From the NCBI GenBank assembly GCA_003249585.1, contig QKIM01000011.1, positions 1 through 13,371 on the forward strand: a stretch of 13,371 bases of DNA. Reading direction: 5' to 3'. Both the position numbers and the translations under genes were made by a program. Positions 1-6,687 of the stretch are shown here, piece after piece. The stretch is from Deltaproteobacteria bacterium. Its GTDB lineage: Bacteria; Myxococcota_A; Polyangia; HGW-17. The first letter of the stretch is position 1, and the number at the start of each line of letters is the position of its first letter. The notes beneath the pieces are model-generated. The model was given only the letters and a program-made list of their open reading frames with translations. It was not told the origin of the DNA and did no database searches.

Positions 1-186
1 GGTGTCCACGGGGCGCGGCAGGGCGCCGAGGTCCGGGTAGACCCTGAACCCTTCGACCTCCGTGAGGGAAGGATTGACGGGAAGAGGTGTGTGTCCGTGT
101 TCGGTGAGCATCTTCAATGCTTTGTAGGAATAGCGATCGGGGTTGGTGCTGGCGCCCAGAATGGCGACGGTCTCGTGGTGGTCCAT
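1..186 (-). CDS. CoA-binding domain protein (YccU-like), 3' part missing
   Basis: The minus strand reads from an ATG at 186-184 to the left edge without a stop, giving the first 62 residues. The protein starts MDHHETVAILGASTNPDRYS and continues with a Rossmann-type beta-alpha-beta: a GASxxPxRYS nucleotide loop at residues 10-19, a helix, then 'PLPVNPSL' as the second strand. This is the N-terminus of the small CoA-binding domain family (YccU type, usually about 130-150 aa), so about half is outside the window. These proteins resemble the CoA-binding domain of succinyl-CoA synthetase; their cellular role is poorly defined. An AAGGAGG ribosome site lies at 199-193, six bases before the ATG, which fixes the start. 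A promoter lies just upstream. The gene is divergent from the membrane protein at 318. Confidence 0.85.
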   Translation of the reverse strand, partial: MDHHETVAILGASTNPDRYSYKALKMLTEHGHTPLPVNPSLTEVEGFRVYPDLGALPRPVDT

Positions 187-210
187 GTCGGTACCTCCTT
201 GTATGGTGGC

Positions 211-238
211 ATTATAATCACGGGCGGGGCGCTGCCAA
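211..238 (-). promoter_or_regulatory. sigma-70-type promoter for the CoA-binding protein gene
   Basis: On the minus strand a TTGGCA -35 box (238-233) and a perfect TATAAT -10 box (216-211) are separated by 16 bp. Transcription would start near 204, giving an untranslated leader of about 18 nt that contains the AAGGAGG site. TATAAT also reads on the plus strand (213-218), but no matching -35 box is seen there. Confidence 0.6.
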
Positions 239-264
239 TGGGTGGAGTGAAAAATGTACCGCAG

Positions 265-298
265 GGTCGGTGGGCATTGTCGTTGACGGCGACCGACC
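265..298 (+). promoter_or_regulatory. inverted repeat upstream of the 318 gene
   Basis: GGTCGGT (265-271) and ACCGACC (292-298) are perfect 7-bp inverted arms around a 20-nt loop, ending 19 nt before the start codon at 318. The loop contains TTGACG (283-288), a possible -35 box, but no good -10 box follows. It could be a leader hairpin or a protein-binding site; its function is unknown. Confidence 0.3.
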
Positions 299-317
299 TT
301 TCTGGGAGAGTCTCTCC

Positions 318-800
318 ATGAAAAAGATCCTCGGTGTTCCCTTTGTCCTCGTCGCCCTTGCCATGCTGGCCATGCTGGTCAAAAGTGAGGTCGGAATGGT
401 CATGAAGATGCTGGACCAGGGCTTGACGCCTTTTCTGGCTCTCGGCGGATTTCTGGCCTTCTTTTTCTGGATTACCCTCTTCGGGGCCTTTCTCAAGGTG
501 GGACTGGCCCTGATCTGGCCGCTCCGCTTCTCCCGTGCCGCCCTGGCCTGCGCCGATCTCAAGGATATCTACGAGGCGCACGTCCGGGGCGTTGTCCCCG
601 ATACCCTCGAGACCCCCTCCGAGATTCCCTACGAGACCTTCACCGACCAGCAGCTGGTCAGTGTCTTCAAAAACATCCAGTCCGAGCTGGAGCCCGGCCG
701 GTATGGCCATCTGCTCTTCGCCATCAAGTCCCGCATCGAGTCCTGCGAGAATCCGGACACCATGAAGACGAAGGATCTGGATCCGGCTGTACAGGCATGA
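318..800 (+). CDS. small membrane protein of unknown function (160 aa)
   Basis: I do not recognise this family. The start at 318 is preceded by a GGGAG-type ribosome site about seven bases upstream and is followed at once by a hydrophobic segment (residues 4-21), as expected of a real N-terminus. A second long hydrophobic stretch covers about residues 36-68, rich in Phe and Leu, and could be one long or two closely packed helices. The remainder (about 70-160) is soluble, probably helical, with mixed charge, and contains two Cys (one just after the membrane part, one near the C-terminus). The most likely layout is an inner-membrane anchor with a cytoplasmic tail. Codon use matches the neighbours (high GC3). 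It stands alone between a divergent gene and an AT-richer spacer, so its context gives no function. Confidence 0.7.
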   Translation: MKKILGVPFVLVALAMLAMLVKSEVGMVMKMLDQGLTPFLALGGFLAFFFWITLFGAFLKVGLALIWPLRFSRAALACADLKDIYEAHVRGVVPDTLETPSEIPYETFTDQQLVSVFKNIQSELEPGRYGHLLFAIKSRIESCENPDTMKTKDLDPAVQA

Positions 801-831
801 GGGCTCGATCCCGTTTCGGTGGCAGGGGACG

Positions 832-845
832 TCGTACCCGTACGA
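832..845. repeat. short palindrome TCGTAC-CC-GTACGA
   Basis: A perfect 6-bp inverted repeat with a 2-bp centre lies just upstream of the candidate promoter for the lipoprotein gene at 1017. It could be an operator half-site pair or chance. Confidence 0.3.
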
Positions 846-850
846 TACAT

Positions 851-880
851 TTTAAATGGATTCACAATGCCGAATATATT
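851..880 (+). promoter_or_regulatory. candidate promoter for the 1017 lipoprotein
   Basis: TTTAAA (851-856) and TATATT (875-880) are 18 bp apart inside a markedly AT-rich island (about 846-885) in otherwise GC-rich DNA. This would give a leader of about 130 nt. The boxes match consensus at 4/6 and 5/6, so the call is tentative. Confidence 0.35.
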
Positions 881-1016
881 ACTATCCGCCCAGAAGACGG
901 GCATGAAGACTGCCACAGTGTCCCAGACAGAACCCCGGAACCTTACCGGTCCCAGGCCGCGATGCTGACACACCGGTCAATGATTTCCGCTACTCTCCGA
1001 GATTAACGAGGTAACC

Positions 1017-1637
1017 ATGACTCCCCATTTCAGACCGCTCACCTCCTTGTCCACGCCGCTCGCCCTGCTGATCATCGGGCTCACGACGCTGGCGGGCTGC
1101 GGCCAAGGGCGCGTCGCCTACACCAACAAACTGCGCTCGCACTATTACCTCTCGACCCAGGAGGTCCGCAGCGTGCAGTTCTATCTGAGCAGCGGGCTCA
1201 ACTTCTACCGGATCGTGGGCCCGGGCGACAAGACCATCTCCCCGGATCACACCCTGATCCGGCGTGACAACGAGACCTACGAGGAGATCGAGATCAAGTC
1301 CGGGACCCCCGGCGTCGTGCTGTGGGCCGACAACAACAAGCTCGCCGTCAGTTTCGAGAAGGGCAGCTATCTGGTCTTCACCAACATCCAGATCTCCGAA
1401 TACGGCGAGCCGATGAGGGACTCCTTCGTCGAACAGTATTCCGTATTCCGGCTGCTGAACGCCGTCAAGCCCACGACGATCCTGTACACCTGTGCCACAT
1501 ACTCGAAGGATTGCAAGCAGGGCCACAAGGTGCTGCTCCGCGACGGCTATCTGGAAGCCCACCTCCTCGTCTCCCGCGAGGATCTGGAGAACCTCAAGCG
1601 CAAACACAGTGTCCAGAAGGGCAGACTCGTGAAGTAG
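1017..1637 (+). CDS. predicted lipoprotein, unknown family (206 aa)
   Basis: The N-terminus has a short basic or polar region, a hydrophobic core (residues 14-25) and a lipobox LAGC with the acylated Cys at residue 28, so it is an exported, lipid-anchored protein. Gly and Gln follow the Cys, which would usually favour outer-membrane sorting in proteobacteria. The mature part (about 178 aa) has alternating hydrophobic/polar stretches that suggest beta structure ('VRSVQFYLSSG', 'GVVLWADNNKLAVSFEKG'). It has two more Cys close together (the 'CATYSKDC' segment, about residues 161-168) that could form a disulphide. The C-terminus is Lys/Arg-rich. GAGG at 1008-1011 is the ribosome site, five bases before the ATG. 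No family is recognised and no partner gene is adjacent. Confidence 0.75.
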   Translation: MTPHFRPLTSLSTPLALLIIGLTTLAGCGQGRVAYTNKLRSHYYLSTQEVRSVQFYLSSGLNFYRIVGPGDKTISPDHTLIRRDNETYEEIEIKSGTPGVVLWADNNKLAVSFEKGSYLVFTNIQISEYGEPMRDSFVEQYSVFRLLNAVKPTTILYTCATYSKDCKQGHKVLLRDGYLEAHLLVSREDLENLKRKHSVQKGRLVK

Positions 1638-1722
1638 CCCGCTCCTCCGCGTCGACCTCCGAATCTTCATCTGCTTCAACCTCCCCTTCGCTCCCGTTTT
1701 CGCGTTGCCTCCTCGCGATCTG

Positions 1723-1929
1723 ATGTCCATCTCCTATTCGCTGGGGGCCAAGATCGGGGTGAGACAGGCGACCGTCCGTCAGCAGAGGGGTGATTACTTC
1801 ACCCTTCATGGCGAGGGAATCCTCGACTTCATCAAGGCCCTCTTCGAGCAGATGGAGATCAAGGGAGAGATGGAGAAACACCTGCAGATTCGGATGATAC
1901 GCAAGGAGGACCTCATCGGCCATACCTGA
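1723..1929 (+). CDS. possible small protein (68 aa) or gene remnant
   Basis: The frame from ATG 1723 (MSISYSLGAKIGV...) has a protein-like composition, with a mixed alpha/beta pattern and a charged C-terminal part ('IKALFEQMEIKGEMEKHLQ', likely helical). There is no ribosome site before it. The same frame stays open back to a TGA at 1630, with a TTG at 1705 as the only other start. The upstream open part is hydrophobic, so this could be the tail of a gene that has lost its beginning. I do not recognise the family. Confidence 0.35.
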   Translation: MSISYSLGAKIGVRQATVRQQRGDYFTLHGEGILDFIKALFEQMEIKGEMEKHLQIRMIRKEDLIGHT

Positions 1930-1960
1930 GCGCTGCTCGATGCAGACGCCGTCATTTGGG

Positions 1961-1985
1961 GATGATGCCACATCATCGGGGTTTT
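1961..1985 (+). terminator. hairpin, weak candidate terminator
   Basis: GATGATG (1961-1967), loop CCA, CATCATC (1971-1977) form a perfect 7-bp stem followed by GGGG and TTTT. It sits 31 bp after the stop at 1929, between convergent genes, where a terminator is expected. The stem is only moderately GC-rich and the T-run is short and displaced by four G, so efficiency is doubtful. Confidence 0.35.
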
Positions 1986-2020
1986 CACACCAGCCCCGTG
2001 CAAGACTCTCTTTCATGAAA

Positions 2021-2030
2021 CCCCCCCCCC
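2021..2030. repeat. C10 homopolymer tract
   Basis: Ten consecutive C residues lie in the convergent intergenic region, 54 bp past the stop of the minus-strand gene ending at 2085. Such tracts are slippage-prone. Here the tract lies outside any well-supported gene, so no phase-variable product can be named. Confidence 0.6.
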
Positions 2031-2084
2031 ATCGTTTTCCTCTCAGGTCGGCGTACGCTGATTGCTACAAAGCCTTAAGATTCA

Positions 2085-2957
2085 CTATTTTTTCTTTATG
2101 ACTCTTTTAACGGTGATCTTTTCAATCCCAAGACAGGGAACCCCCCTTTGGGGAGATTTCTTTATGCAGGCTCTGCGGAGCATTCCGTCTGCATCATAGG
2201 ATATGATCAGGTTTTCCCCCTTTGCTCTCTTGTGGACGATCATCTTGTCCACCGCTTCATAGAGGGTGTCCAGGGTATAGTCCCGTACGCTTCCGAAATT
2301 CGACGGTCTGCGCAGCACTTTTTTCTCTACTCCCCTGGATGTGTGGGTGAATTTCAAAACCTGAAAATCCTTATGGGCTACGTGCCAGTAGTGATGCATG
2401 ACTATTCTGGTCTGATGAACGGTTCCATCCTCTTGGCGGGAGTGAAGTGTATACTGATAATATCCTTTCTGGGAATCTCTCCATCTCGCCCATTTGCGCT
2501 TTGCCTGGCTCAGTCTCCTCTGGGTGGGCTCTCCACCTTTTTGCAGGATGACATTGAAGGGGTTGCTGTAATTTTGAGAGGCAGACAGCCTGAAAAGAAC
2601 AGTGAACGACCTTTTCGTCTTGTTTGGAAGGAGATAGGAGAGTTTTACAGGAATCGAACGGAGTGGCCCCACCTTTGATTTCAGCACTCTTCGCTTTGTA
2701 TCGGTCAACACGTAGGTCTGTTTGTCATACACGAGTGTGACGTTTGTGATTCCCTTGTTTTTGAACCTTGCGGTGAACGAGTAGATTTTAGGGCGATTCT
2801 TGCTGCCTGTGGAAAAGACGCTGTAGTAAAGACCCGCTTCAAGGGCCAGTTCATTCGTCAGAAACTCTCCAATGTGCTGCATGCCTCCCATCCCGAACGC
2901 CTGGCCGGAAGAGAGCATCATCATTGAAAAGAGAACAATCTGTAGGCTTTTCATCAT
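2085..2957 (-). CDS. exported protein with C-terminal DUF6174-like domain (290 aa)
   Basis: A signal peptide covers about residues 1-22 (two Met, Lys, hydrophobic core, then 'SGQAFG'), so the protein is probably periplasmic. The C-terminal part has the layout of DUF6174: a Trp-rich opening ('WARW', 156-159), 'YYQYTL' (166-171) where that family has an N/YYxYxL strand, 'TLDTLYEAVDK' (228-238) and 'ISYDADGML' (252-260). The usual early Cys pair is not evident; Cys occur only near the C-terminus. The region 24-150 looks beta-rich and could be an Ig- or BsuPI-like domain, which is weaker. AAGGAG at 2966-2961 is three bases from ATG 2957 and six from the next ATG at 2954, so 2954 (289 aa) may be the true start. 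The gene is clearly lower in GC (near 47% by eye) than its neighbours and rich in Lys, suggesting acquisition from elsewhere. Function unknown. Confidence 0.75.
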   Translation of the reverse strand: MMKSLQIVLFSMMMLSSGQAFGMGGMQHIGEFLTNELALEAGLYYSVFSTGSKNRPKIYSFTARFKNKGITNVTLVYDKQTYVLTDTKRRVLKSKVGPLRSIPVKLSYLLPNKTKRSFTVLFRLSASQNYSNPFNVILQKGGEPTQRRLSQAKRKWARWRDSQKGYYQYTLHSRQEDGTVHQTRIVMHHYWHVAHKDFQVLKFTHTSRGVEKKVLRRPSNFGSVRDYTLDTLYEAVDKMIVHKRAKGENLIISYDADGMLRRACIKKSPQRGVPCLGIEKITVKRVIKKK

Positions 2958-3036
2958 TTTCTCCTTCGTATCCCGTCGTCTCGAAACAGGGTCGGTGTGA
3001 GATTCTTCCTGGATTCGGAAATGGGCTCACCATTCC

Positions 3037-3056
3037 CATCGTCCCCTTTTACGATG
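3037..3056. repeat. inverted repeat CATCGT-N8-ACGATG
   Basis: Perfect 6-bp arms (3037-3042 and 3051-3056) lie in the 195-bp spacer upstream of the DUF6174-like gene. A second imperfect dyad, TGTAC-N7-GTACA, lies at about 3072-3088. Either could be a regulatory site for the minus-strand gene starting at 2957. No convincing -35/-10 pair was found with them. Confidence 0.25.
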
Positions 3057-3152
3057 ACTGGATGCATACTTGTACCGGTTCAGTACAGATTATGTGGAGA
3101 TTTCTCGTGCAGATACCGAGGAGAAAGCCAGTTGGTGGCAGCGAAGGGACCG

Positions 3153-4242
3153 CTACTGGGGGCTGCCGATGGCCCAGACATCAAAGGTTCCGTCGATATT
3201 GAAGGAACCGAGGGTTGCCCAGGGGTAGGGGGGTGTCCCGGCGTTGCTCCACCAGTTGCGATCTTCCACGAAGTTGTCCGCATCGTTGCACATGAGGGGG
3301 CAGGTGACCGCCGACGGGTAGGCGCCCCCGTTCCGCATGGCGATGAAGAGCTCCTCGCCCGCCTGCAGGGTGACCGGCGTGGAGAGAGTCAGGTGGATGA
3401 AGCGGTTGGCGGTCCAGGAGGGGGGAAGCGCCCCGGGGACCGTGATGGTCTCGAGCACCGTGGGCGTCGCGGGAGGAGTGGCTGAGCTCGAGACGAAGAC
3501 GATCACCTCCACGTCGATGGTGGAGTCACACAGGCCGCCAAAGGTGTCGTGCTGAAGCCCGAAGCCGATCTCGGTCACCTGATACGGGGCCGAGGGGGGC
3601 GTGAGGCGGCCGGCGATGAAGTGGTCCTCTTCTCCCGCAACGGGGCCCGTGTAGGTGTAGACCGGGCAGCCGTCGGGCAGGTTGGTGAGCAGCCCCGTCG
3701 GATCCGTGGTGCATCCCGAGGTGTCATAGTCATCACAGGTGGCAGCGCAGACGAGGGTGCCGGCTCGGAACCCCATGTCCAGGCTGACGCAGTCGATCTC
3801 GCCCAGGTCGGTGCCGTCGCACAGCTCCGTGGACTCCATGAGGTCGTTGCCACAGGTCGGGTCGCTGGTACAGGCGGAGGTGTCAAAGGCGCAGTTCACG
3901 CAGGCGAGGGAGCCGCCTGTGAACCCCCGGGAGAGACAATCCGCTCCGTTCAGGTCGGTGCCGTCGCAGCTCTCGGCGCCCTCCACCACGCCGTCGCCAC
4001 AGGTCGGGTCGCTGGTACAGGCGGAGGTGTCAAAAGCACAGTTCACGCAGGCGAGGGTGCCGCCCGAGAACCCCTGGGAGGGACAGTCCGCTCCGTTGAG
4101 ATTCGTGCCGTCGCAGCTCTCTGCATCCCACGCCGTCGCCGCAGACCGGGTCGCTGGTGTTGTTGCCATTGTCTGTGTCATCGTCACAACCGAGCACCGC
4201 CACGAGCAGCGCCACAAACGCAAAATATCCAATATTCCTCAT
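3153..4242 (-). pseudogene. cysteine-rich-repeat surface lipoprotein, frameshifted
   Basis: The real start is ATG 4242-4240 (AGGAG ribosome site just upstream). It gives MRNIGYFAFVALLVAVLGC, a lipoprotein signal with Cys at residue 19 followed by three Asp. After 'CGDGV' (near 4129) the frame is lost and would stop at 4030. The neighbouring frame continues to 3153 as a coherent protein. It encodes the rest of repeat 1 ('ESCDGTNLNGADC...'), repeat 2 ('CGDGVVEGAESCDGT...') and the more diverged repeat 3 ('CGNDLMESTELCDGT...'). These are about 49-residue Cys-rich units of the CGDGxxExxExCDG type known from deltaproteobacterial surface proteins. A C-terminal domain of about 190 aa with beta-sandwich character, Trp-rich near the end, follows. 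Repeats 2 and 3 are exactly 147 bp apart; repeats 1 and 2 are 142 bp apart, so five bases are missing at about 4126-4131. The gene is inactive as read, unless the assembly is wrong or frameshifting occurs. Likely role: cell-surface binding; substrate unknown. Confidence 0.7.
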
Positions 4243-4510
4243 GATAAAACTCCTGTCTCCTTCTGTTGCCTTTTTGCCAAGTCGAGAAAATACTCCCGAG
4301 CCCGGCGCTCTACCATGTTCTCCCCGAGGTGACAAGCCCCCAAAGGCACTCCCTTCCCAAATGGCTCCTTCCGATTGGCCGGGCCGCAGTGTCTCCAGCC
4401 CATGGAAGAGGGGGAGCGCCACCGGGAAATATGCAGAAGCATCGAGTGAAAAATGATTCTTTATTCCATTTTGCCGCGAGCTGCGGGAAACGCGTGGATG
4501 GCTCTTCTGT
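4243..4510. other. intergenic spacer, nothing coding recognised
   Basis: Together with the repeat array this belongs to about 600 bp (4243-4844) without an accepted gene. The only structure seen is an AT-rich dyad AAAATG (4450-4455) / CATTTT (4467-4472). It lies on the minus strand just downstream of the open frame that crosses the repeats. The stem is too AT-rich to call a terminator. No clear promoter for the minus-strand gene starting at 4242 was found. Confidence 0.4.
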
Positions 4511-4565
4511 TTAAGAAGTCGGCCGCGGGGATTTCGTCACGGGCTGATCACGCTGCGCGGCGGCC

Positions 4566-4776
4566 CCGATGCCATCTGTCATGAGCCCGATGACGTCATC
4601 GATGGGCCCGATGCCATCTGTCATGAGCCCGATGACCCCGTTGATGATCCCGACGACCTCTGCTGTGCGCCCGATGACCCCGTTGATGAGCCCGACGACC
4701 TCTTCCTTGGGCCCGATGACCCCGTTGATGAACCCGACGACCTCTGCTTTGCGCCCGATGACCCCGTTGATGCGTT
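4566..4776 (-). repeat. 42-bp tandem repeat array (about five units, 21-bp sub-repeats)
   Basis: The phrase CCCGATGACCCCGTTGATG recurs at 4628, 4670, 4712 and 4754, exactly 42 bp apart. ATGCCATCTGTCATGAGCCC occurs at 4569 and 4611, also 42 bp apart. On the minus strand the array reads as a heptapeptide repeat, (V/G)(I/V)G followed by four residues that alternate between a charged set (RKAE, PKEE, RTAE) and a hydrophobic set (FING, LING, IING), ending at TAA 4513-4511. That frame has high GC3, like real genes here, and is open from 4930. It contains no ATG, GTG or TTG before the array itself (first ATG at 4624), so no normal gene start exists. It overlaps the end of the DHH gene in the +1 frame. 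It may be a decayed gene, a frameshifted extension of the DHH protein, or non-coding. Confidence 0.8.
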
Positions 4777-4844
4777 CGATGGCCGTGGCGATGCGGTGGA
4801 TGGAGGGAAGTGAGAGGACGGTGGAGGGTGCGGTGCAGTCCGGA

Positions 4845-5897
4845 CTACTGCTGGTCGAGGATGTCGAAGTTGGGGGACTCCTCGAGGAGGTCCTTTTTAC
4901 GGTCGCTGTCCTGGCGGGAGGTGAATTCTCTCAGGTATTCGGTGATCTCCAGGGCGGCGGCCCGGGCGTCTTCCTCATGCTCGTGGGGGAAGGGGATGCC
5001 CCCCACGGCGAAGTGGCCGCCTCCGCCGTACTTCTTGCACAGGCTGCCGATGTCGGCGCGGGTCTCCGCGGTGAGGCCCTTGGACCAGGGGTTGGTGCCC
5101 ACGGAGATCTTGAACTGCTTCTCCCGCTTCATGATCGCGACCGAGTAGTTGATGAGGGGCGCGAGGTAGTAGGGGATGAACTTGTTGTAGCCGGCGACCT
5201 CCTGGTCCGAGAGATCGAGGAAGGAGACCCGCTGCTTCACCTCCAGGAGGCCCTTGATGTCCTCGACCATGTCCCAGCAGCGCTGGCGCAGGGCGTTGAG
5301 CCTCGAGGACCAGAAGGGGAGGGCGGCCAGCTCGTCCACCGTGCGGCCTTCGGACAGATCCTCGATGAAACGCACCAGGATCTCCTGGTCGTGGCACTGG
5401 TCGAGGAAGTAGGCGAAGGCCATGGCGGGCTCCAGGAGCTCCACGGCCACGTCGGGGGTCTCGAAGGAGGCCGAGTCGATGAGGTCGGCCCACTGGACGA
5501 GGGACTCGTGCCAGGGCTGCAACTGAAAGTCGAAGCGGGAAGAGAGGATCTTCGCCATGAGGCCCGTGTTGGAGGGCGCCTCGGGGTTCCAGGTGAAGTG
5601 GTCGGGATCCGGGCGCGCCTCGAGGTGCTGGCGGTCGGAGGAGACGATGAAGGTGGTCCGGTGGTGGTCGAACCACCAGGTGACCTTCTCCGAGGGCGGA
5701 TAGCGGAAATCGAGGACGACGTTCACGTCGCCGGTGAACATGCGGTCGTCGTAGGAGAAACCGACCTCGTGGGCCAGGGGAACGAAGACGAAACGAGCTT
5801 CGTGTCCCAGGGATGTCTCGTAGAAGTTTTTGAACAGCGCGGCGCTGGCGGCTCCGTCGAAGCAGTTGCCATGAAAGAGGATGGTGACCGTTTCCAT
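4845..5897 (-). CDS. DHH-family phosphoesterase (350 aa)
   Basis: A metal-dependent phosphoesterase of the DHH/DHHA1 superfamily (RecJ, NrnA and relatives), which cleave phosphodiesters such as short oligonucleotides or cyclic dinucleotides. The motifs seen are HGNCFDG at residues 9-15 (His9 and Asp14 as metal ligands), 'LDFRYP' at 62-67 (Asp63), the diagnostic DHH at 77-79 within 'WWFDHHRT', an Asp-containing 'WADLIDS' segment, and the DHHA1 substrate loop GGGGH at 291-295. The start is taken at 5897 (METVTILFHG). It has AAGGAG four bases upstream, and the first beta strand begins there; an ATG 42 bp further upstream would add a basic tail without a ribosome site. It begins 38 bp after the lipoprotein stop and is probably co-transcribed with it. 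The exact substrate cannot be told from sequence; the family hydrolyses, among others, nanoRNA and pAp. Confidence 0.85.
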   Translation of the reverse strand: METVTILFHGNCFDGAASAALFKNFYETSLGHEARFVFVPLAHEVGFSYDDRMFTGDVNVVLDFRYPPSEKVTWWFDHHRTTFIVSSDRQHLEARPDPDHFTWNPEAPSNTGLMAKILSSRFDFQLQPWHESLVQWADLIDSASFETPDVAVELLEPAMAFAYFLDQCHDQEILVRFIEDLSEGRTVDELAALPFWSSRLNALRQRCWDMVEDIKGLLEVKQRVSFLDLSDQEVAGYNKFIPYYLAPLINYSVAIMKREKQFKISVGTNPWSKGLTAETRADIGSLCKKYGGGGHFAVGGIPFPHEHEEDARAAALEITEYLREFTSRQDSDRKKDLLEESPNFDILDQQ

Positions 5898-5935
5898 AGG
5901 ACTCCTTTTTCGGCTCCGAGAGCCGGTTGTGGACG

Positions 5936-6637
5936 TCACAGGGCCGTCTTCGGGACGTCCCGCGGGTGTGCGAACATGCGGTGGACGCTCTTTTCCAGGG
6001 AGATGAGCTTGGCGGGCTCGATGCCCGTCCTGGCCGCCGTGTTCCGCAGCGCGGCCTCGTAGGGCTTTTTGAGGCCCCTTTTTGCAGCCCGGCGTTTCTC
6101 TCTGGAGAGGGTCTTGAGGACCTTTATCTCGTCCTTCGTCAGTTTGCTCCAGGGCCTTGTGGCGGGGGAGAAGCGGAAGGAGCGGGAGGTGCCCTGGCTG
6201 GAGCCGTTCCAGTCACGGCCGTCACCGGAGAGGAGCAGCTCGGCGAACATCCCCCCCTCGGGGCGGAACCCGCGGCTCCAAAAGCGCAGGCGGACCACCG
6301 TGGCCCTGGTGTCGATCATCAGGTGGCGTGCAAGCCTGAATCCCTTGTCCTTCATGGTCTTTTCATCGAGCAGGAGGTCGGCGTCCACGTCGACCAGGGC
6401 GCGGGCGCGGGTTTTGGAGCTCTTGTCGCGGATGCTCCAGACGTCTTTCTGCGGGGACTCGCCGGGCTCCAGATTGGCCACCTGGTCGTCGGCGGTGGAG
6501 AAATGCCAGAAATCCTTGAGGGCGCCCTTGAGCATCTTGCCCTCGTGTTCCTTGTCGCCCCTCGGGTCGAGGTCCTTGATCTGTTTGCAGCCAAAGGTGA
6601 GGAAGACAAGGGCGGTGAGGCAAAGGAGTCTGTTCAT
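5936..6637 (-). CDS. predicted lipoprotein of unknown function (233 aa)
   Basis: The N-terminus MNRLLCLTALVFLTFGCK has a hydrophobic core and a lipobox-like TFGC with Cys at residue 17, which is slightly atypical because of Phe at -2. The mature protein begins acidic/basic mixed ('KQIKDLDPRGDKEHEGK'), then has a domain of about 110 aa with probable beta strands ('ARALVDVDADLLLDE', 'RATVVRLRFWSRGF', 'MFAELLLSGDG'). It ends in a strongly basic, helical C-terminal third rich in Lys and Arg. I do not recognise the family. There is no proper ribosome site: the nearest GGAG is about 13 bases from the ATG. The promoter described separately puts transcription start at or next to the ATG, so translation may be leaderless. 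It sits 50 bp after the MFS gene and 38 bp before the DHH gene, all on one strand. Confidence 0.75.
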   Translation of the reverse strand: MNRLLCLTALVFLTFGCKQIKDLDPRGDKEHEGKMLKGALKDFWHFSTADDQVANLEPGESPQKDVWSIRDKSSKTRARALVDVDADLLLDEKTMKDKGFRLARHLMIDTRATVVRLRFWSRGFRPEGGMFAELLLSGDGRDWNGSSQGTSRSFRFSPATRPWSKLTKDEIKVLKTLSREKRRAAKRGLKKPYEAALRNTAARTGIEPAKLISLEKSVHRMFAHPRDVPKTAL

Positions 6638-6643
6638 GGCGAT

Positions 6644-6672
6644 ATTGTACTCCACGACGTGAAGAGATTCAA
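6644..6672 (-). promoter_or_regulatory. promoter for the lipoprotein (possibly leaderless transcript)
   Basis: On the minus strand TTGAAT (6672-6667) and TACAAT (6649-6644) are 17 bp apart. The end of the -10 box is only 6 bp before the ATG at 6637, so the expected start of transcription falls on or beside the start codon. Confidence 0.55.
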
Positions 6673-6687
6673 TATGTTCTGTGCTCC

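Noticed and set aside
797..1006. 69-codon plus-strand frame overlapping the stop of the 318-800 gene by ATGA
   Set aside because: The overlap looks like coupling, but the translation is Arg/His/Thr-rich without structure, spans the AT-rich promoter-like island and palindrome, and resembles no known family.
1594..2016. Minus-strand frame whose ATG at 2016 is preceded by the G10 run, as if phase-variable
   Set aside because: It overlaps the end of the lipoprotein gene and the more protein-like plus-strand frame, and its composition is that of an antisense shadow; the homopolymer is kept only as a repeat.
4569..6062. Long plus-strand frame from the repeat array across the DHH gene
   Set aside because: Most of it is the complement of the DHH phosphoesterase, and there is no ribosome site before the ATG; only the repeat part merits attention and is reported separately.
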